Below, in pieces: positions 6,042 through 8,420 of a stretch of DNA of 8,420 nt. The DNA comes from Pseudomonadota bacterium (GTDB lineage: Bacteria; Pseudomonadota; Alphaproteobacteria; Caulobacterales; Caulobacteraceae): NCBI GenBank assembly GCA_023445705.1, contig JAEXKM010000186.1:1-8420 (forward strand). The letters are read 5' to 3'. Below the pieces are notes generated by a model that did no database searches, was not told where the DNA came from, and worked only from the letters and a program-made list of their open reading frames with translations. Both the position numbers and the translations under genes were made by a program. Numbering within the stretch: the first letter of the stretch is position 1; every line of letters starts with the position of its first letter.

Positions 6042-7625
6042 CTAGATCTGGCGGGTGCGGCCTTCCCAGTAGGGGGCGCGGACCTTGTTGCGCTGGATCT
6101 TGCCAGCTTCGGAACGCGGCAGGTCGGTGACGAAGTCGAGGCTGCGCGGCACCTTGAAGGCCGGCAGGGTCTTGCGGCCGAAGTCCAGGATCTCCTGGGC
6201 CAGGGCGTCGGACGGGGCGTAGCCCGGCTTCAGCATGATCACGGCCTTGACCTGCTCGCCCCACTCGTCGTGCGGCACGCCGACCGTGGCGCTGTCGGCG
6301 ACGGCGTCATGCTTGATGAGCTCGTTGTCGACTTCCTGCGGGTAGATGTTCACGCCGCCGGAGATGATCGTCTCGGCGTTGCGGCCGGTGAGGAACAGGT
6401 AGTCGTCCTCGTCGAAGTAGCCGATGTCGCCCATGGTGAAGAAGTCGCCGACGCGGTTGGCGTTGGTCTTCGCCTGGTCCTTGAAATAGGTGAAGCCACC
6501 GCCCGGCGGGAGTTGCTGATAGATGCCTCCGGCCGCTCCCTGGGGCAGTTCATTGCCTTCCTCGTCTAGGATCTTGCAGCCGAGCAGTTGCGGGCGCTTG
6601 CCGACGCTTCCCGGCTTCCGGAGCCACTCATCGGAGTTGATGAAGAACCCTGCGCCCCCCTCGGATCCGGCATAGTACTCGGTCAGCACCGGCCCGAACC
6701 ACTGGATCATCGCCTGCTTGACCTCGGGCGGGCAGGGCGCTGCGCCATGGATGATGAATTTCACGTGGCTGACGTCGTACTTCGCCTTCACCTCGTCCGG
6801 CAGCGCCAGCAGGCGCTGGAACATGATCGGCACCATGTGGAAATGGGTGACTTTGCGCTCGGCGATGGACTTCAGGACAAGCTCCGAATCCCACTTGTCC
6901 AAGAACACCAGGGGCACGCCGGCGGCCATGGCGGCCCGGACATCGAAGTTCAACGGAGCGGCATGGTAGGCTGGCCCTGCGCCGAGCTGGACGTCGGTGC
7001 GATGGTCGTAATCCCCGCGGAGCGGCTGAGCCTGCGGGGCCGGGGGGCCGGGCCGAAAGACCCCCTTCGGCCGCCCGGTCGTCCCGGAGGTATACATCAT
7101 CTGCGTGCCGAGAACCGGGTCAGCGATATCGGTCCCGTCGATCGAGGCGATGGCCTCCTCATAGCCTTCGAAACCCGCAATGGCGCCGCCTACGGCCAGA
7201 CGCAGGACCAAGTTCGGACAGTCTCGCGCGGCCTCTTCCAGGGCGCCGACCCGTATGTCCCCAACCAGGACCTTGGCCTCGCAATCGCGGATGATGTAGC
7301 CGATCTCGTCTGCGGTGAGGTGCCAGTTCACGGGCGTCAGGCGAACGCCGGTCCTCAGGGACGCGGCTAGCGCTTCGACGAACTCATGGCGGTTTGAGCA
7401 CACGAGCGCCAAGGCGTCGCCTGGCTTGACGCCATGCGATCGGAAGAGGCGCGCTAGCCGGTTCGCATTCGCATTGATCTTCTCAAAGCTGTGAGCTGAC
7501 CCGTCAGGATCATAGACTGCGACCTTGTCGGGCTGAACGCTCGCCCACACCGAAGCGACCATCCCCACCGCGGCCGCCGCGCCGAGTTGCTCGGCCACGT
7601 CGGCGCGTTCCAAAACAGTATCCAT
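6042..7625 (-). CDS. AMP-forming acyl-CoA synthetase / carboxylate-CoA ligase
   Basis: A 527-residue ANL-superfamily enzyme that activates a carboxylic acid to acyl-AMP and then to acyl-CoA. The ATP phosphate-binding loop M-Y-T-S-G-T-T-G-R-P-K-G-V is at residues 177-189. The adenine-binding motif Y-Y-A-G-S-E-G-G is at 317-324, and T-M-G-D-I-G-Y at 397-403 holds the ribose-binding Asp400. The hinge region L-T-G-R-N-A-E-T-I-I-S-G-G-V-N-I-Y-P-Q-E is at 412-431, and the catalytic lysine is in S-E-A-G-K-I (505-510, Lys509). In the hinge, Gly replaces the common Asp before Arg415. The acyl specificity cannot be read; length and motifs fit medium-chain, aromatic or steroid-type acids as well as fatty acids. 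The ATG at 7625 is supported by GAGGAG 9 bases upstream. It follows the acyl-CoA dehydrogenase gene by 67 bases on the same strand, so the two are probably co-transcribed. The segment at 191-205 is short and Pro/Gln-rich, but it lies in a variable loop. Confidence 0.94.
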   Translation of the reverse strand: MDTVLERADVAEQLGAAAAVGMVASVWASVQPDKVAVYDPDGSAHSFEKINANANRLARLFRSHGVKPGDALALVCSNRHEFVEALAASLRTGVRLTPVNWHLTADEIGYIIRDCEAKVLVGDIRVGALEEAARDCPNLVLRLAVGGAIAGFEGYEEAIASIDGTDIADPVLGTQMMYTSGTTGRPKGVFRPGPPAPQAQPLRGDYDHRTDVQLGAGPAYHAAPLNFDVRAAMAAGVPLVFLDKWDSELVLKSIAERKVTHFHMVPIMFQRLLALPDEVKAKYDVSHVKFIIHGAAPCPPEVKQAMIQWFGPVLTEYYAGSEGGAGFFINSDEWLRKPGSVGKRPQLLGCKILDEEGNELPQGAAGGIYQQLPPGGGFTYFKDQAKTNANRVGDFFTMGDIGYFDEDDYLFLTGRNAETIISGGVNIYPQEVDNELIKHDAVADSATVGVPHDEWGEQVKAVIMLKPGYAPSDALAQEILDFGRKTLPAFKVPRSLDFVTDLPRSEAGKIQRNKVRAPYWEGRTRQI

Positions 7626-7634
7626 GGTTTCACT

Positions 7635-7640
7635 CTCCTC
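7635..7640 (-). promoter_or_regulatory. Ribosome binding site of the acyl-CoA synthetase gene
   Basis: On the minus strand GAGGAG is followed by a 9-base spacer and the ATG at 7625. It directly touches the hairpin at 7641-7675. Confidence 0.7.
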
Positions 7641-7675
7641 GCGCCAGGCGTTCGCCCCCGAACCTGCCCTGGCGC
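7641..7675 (-). other. Strong intercistronic hairpin between acyl-CoA dehydrogenase and acyl-CoA synthetase genes
   Basis: GCGCCAGG (7641-7648) pairs with CCTGGCGC (7668-7675) over 8 bp. Inside, GTTCG (7650-7654) pairs with CGAAC (7659-7663) around a CCCC/GGGG loop, leaving a small asymmetric internal loop. It fills most of the 67-base gap and ends at the base next to the synthetase ribosome binding site. No T run follows, so it is not an intrinsic terminator. Likely roles are protection or processing of the joint mRNA, or modulation of synthetase translation. Confidence 0.42.
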
Positions 7676-7692
7676 TTGTCGTTAATTCTGCG

Positions 7693-8420
7693 TCAGCGGG
7701 TGTGGGACGTGGTGTCAGGCAAACCGAGCACCCGCTTTGAAACGATGTTGTTCTGCACCTCGGTGGAGCCGCCCGCGATCGTCGAGGACTTGATCCTCAG
7801 GTACTGCCGCCCCGCGGCGATCTCCTCGGAGGAGAACCCCTCCCCTTCCCAACCGAGTCCCTGTCGGCCCATAGCCTCCACGATGAGCTCCGCGGTGTCC
7901 GTGTGGAGTTTGGAGGCAGCAAGCTTCATGATTGATACCGCCGCGCTCGGGCCGCGTTCGGATCGGCCAGCCTCAGCCACTCGACGCAGCGTCAGGGCGT
8001 ATGCGTGCGCATCCATCTGGTTCTGGGTCATGCGCGTGCGAAAATCGCGATCGGCGAGCCGACCGCTCTCGTCGAGCCCGATATAGGCCTTCGCGTGGCG
8101 CGTGAGGTCGGCAGGATCGACGCGGGGCGGACCGTCCGTTCCGCCGGACAGACTGTTGCGCTCATGCTCAAGCAGTCGCTTGCCGACCGTCCAGCCGCCG
8201 TTCAGCGGTCCCACAAGGTTTTCCTTGGGCACGCTGACGTCGGTGAAGAAGGTCTCGCAGAAGGGGGACGAGCCGGCGATCAGCTTGATCGGCCGCGTCT
8301 CGACGCCTGGGGCGCGCATGTCGATCAGCAGGAAGCTGATGCCTTCGTGCTTCTTGGTGAAATCGGTCCGCACCAGACAGAAGCACCAGTCAGCCCACTG
8401 GGCCCCTGACGTCCAGATCT
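7693..8420 (-). CDS. Acyl-CoA dehydrogenase, C-terminal part (5' end cut by window edge)
   Basis: The frame is open to the right edge. The visible protein, 241 residues, starts inside the conserved I-W-T-S-G-A-x-x-A-D motif of the middle beta domain, so the N-terminal helical domain lies beyond the window. The GTG at 8373 is an internal Val codon, not a start. The beta domain continues with G-I-S-F-L-L-I-D-M and V-P-K-E-N-L-V-G (about 63-70). Then comes the C-terminal helical FAD-binding domain with L-L-E-H-E-R-N-S-L (82-90), A-M-G-R-Q-G-L-G and the final S-T-I-A-G-G-S-T-E-V-Q-N-N-I (212-225). The family makes the alpha,beta double bond in acyl-CoA with FAD and passes electrons to ETF. Gly stands where medium-chain-type enzymes carry the catalytic Glu; Glu86 in H-E-R aligns by eye with the alternative catalytic Glu of isovaleryl- and long-chain-type enzymes. 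It is the upstream gene of a likely operon with the acyl-CoA synthetase. Confidence 0.94.
   Translation of the reverse strand, partial: IWTSGAQWADWCFCLVRTDFTKKHEGISFLLIDMRAPGVETRPIKLIAGSSPFCETFFTDVSVPKENLVGPLNGGWTVGKRLLEHERNSLSGGTDGPPRVDPADLTRHAKAYIGLDESGRLADRDFRTRMTQNQMDAHAYALTLRRVAEAGRSERGPSAAVSIMKLAASKLHTDTAELIVEAMGRQGLGWEGEGFSSEEIAAGRQYLRIKSSTIAGGSTEVQNNIVSKRVLGLPDTTSHTR

Noticed and set aside
5760..7370. Long plus-strand frames (269 and 260 codons) opposite TetR and acyl-CoA synthetase
   Set aside because: They are antisense shadows of well-supported genes, rich in Val, Gly, Leu, Arg and Ala, without family motifs.

Overview
The window looks like chromosomal DNA of a GC-rich alphaproteobacterium. 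The best guess is Caulobacterales or Sphingomonadales, from the codon use strongly biased to G/C at third positions, the style of the TonB-dependent receptor, and the pairing of such a receptor with GMC, acyl-CoA synthetase and acyl-CoA dehydrogenase genes. This is an inference; no rRNA or other marker gene is present. No tRNA, rRNA, insertion sequence, integrase, CRISPR array or replication origin was seen.

Layout. On the plus strand, the 3' part of a TonB-dependent outer-membrane receptor (1-1878) runs in from the left edge and ends in a strong intrinsic terminator (1904-1940). Everything else is on the minus strand. Reading leftwards from the right edge, the order is: the C-terminal part of an acyl-CoA dehydrogenase (7693-8420, cut by the edge); an AMP-forming acyl-CoA synthetase (6042-7625); a TetR-family regulator (5273-5941); a 317-base gap with an AT-rich candidate operator; a GMC-family FAD-dependent alcohol dehydrogenase (3291-4955); and a stand-alone SIR2-like protein (2000-3076), which converges on the receptor gene.

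How the genes may work together. The receptor, alcohol dehydrogenase, acyl-CoA synthetase and acyl-CoA dehydrogenase would fit uptake and stepwise oxidation of a hydrophobic or bulky alcohol or acid: uptake across the outer membrane, alcohol to aldehyde, acid to CoA thioester, then the first beta-oxidation step. TetR would be the local regulator. The substrate cannot be read from the sequence. An aldehyde dehydrogenase, hydratase and thiolase are not in view. The receptor is on the opposite strand beyond the SIR2 gene, so its link to the pathway is only positional.

The gene that does not fit the catabolic theme is the SIR2-like protein. It keeps the NAD-binding and catalytic-type motifs of the family and has no visible partner gene. 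It is the best candidate here for a defence or NAD-depletion function. Smaller points of interest are a 17-bp imperfect palindrome upstream of the GMC gene, a strong hairpin abutting the ribosome binding site of the acyl-CoA synthetase gene, and an acyl-CoA dehydrogenase without glutamate at the usual catalytic position. Otherwise the window is ordinary metabolic sequence.
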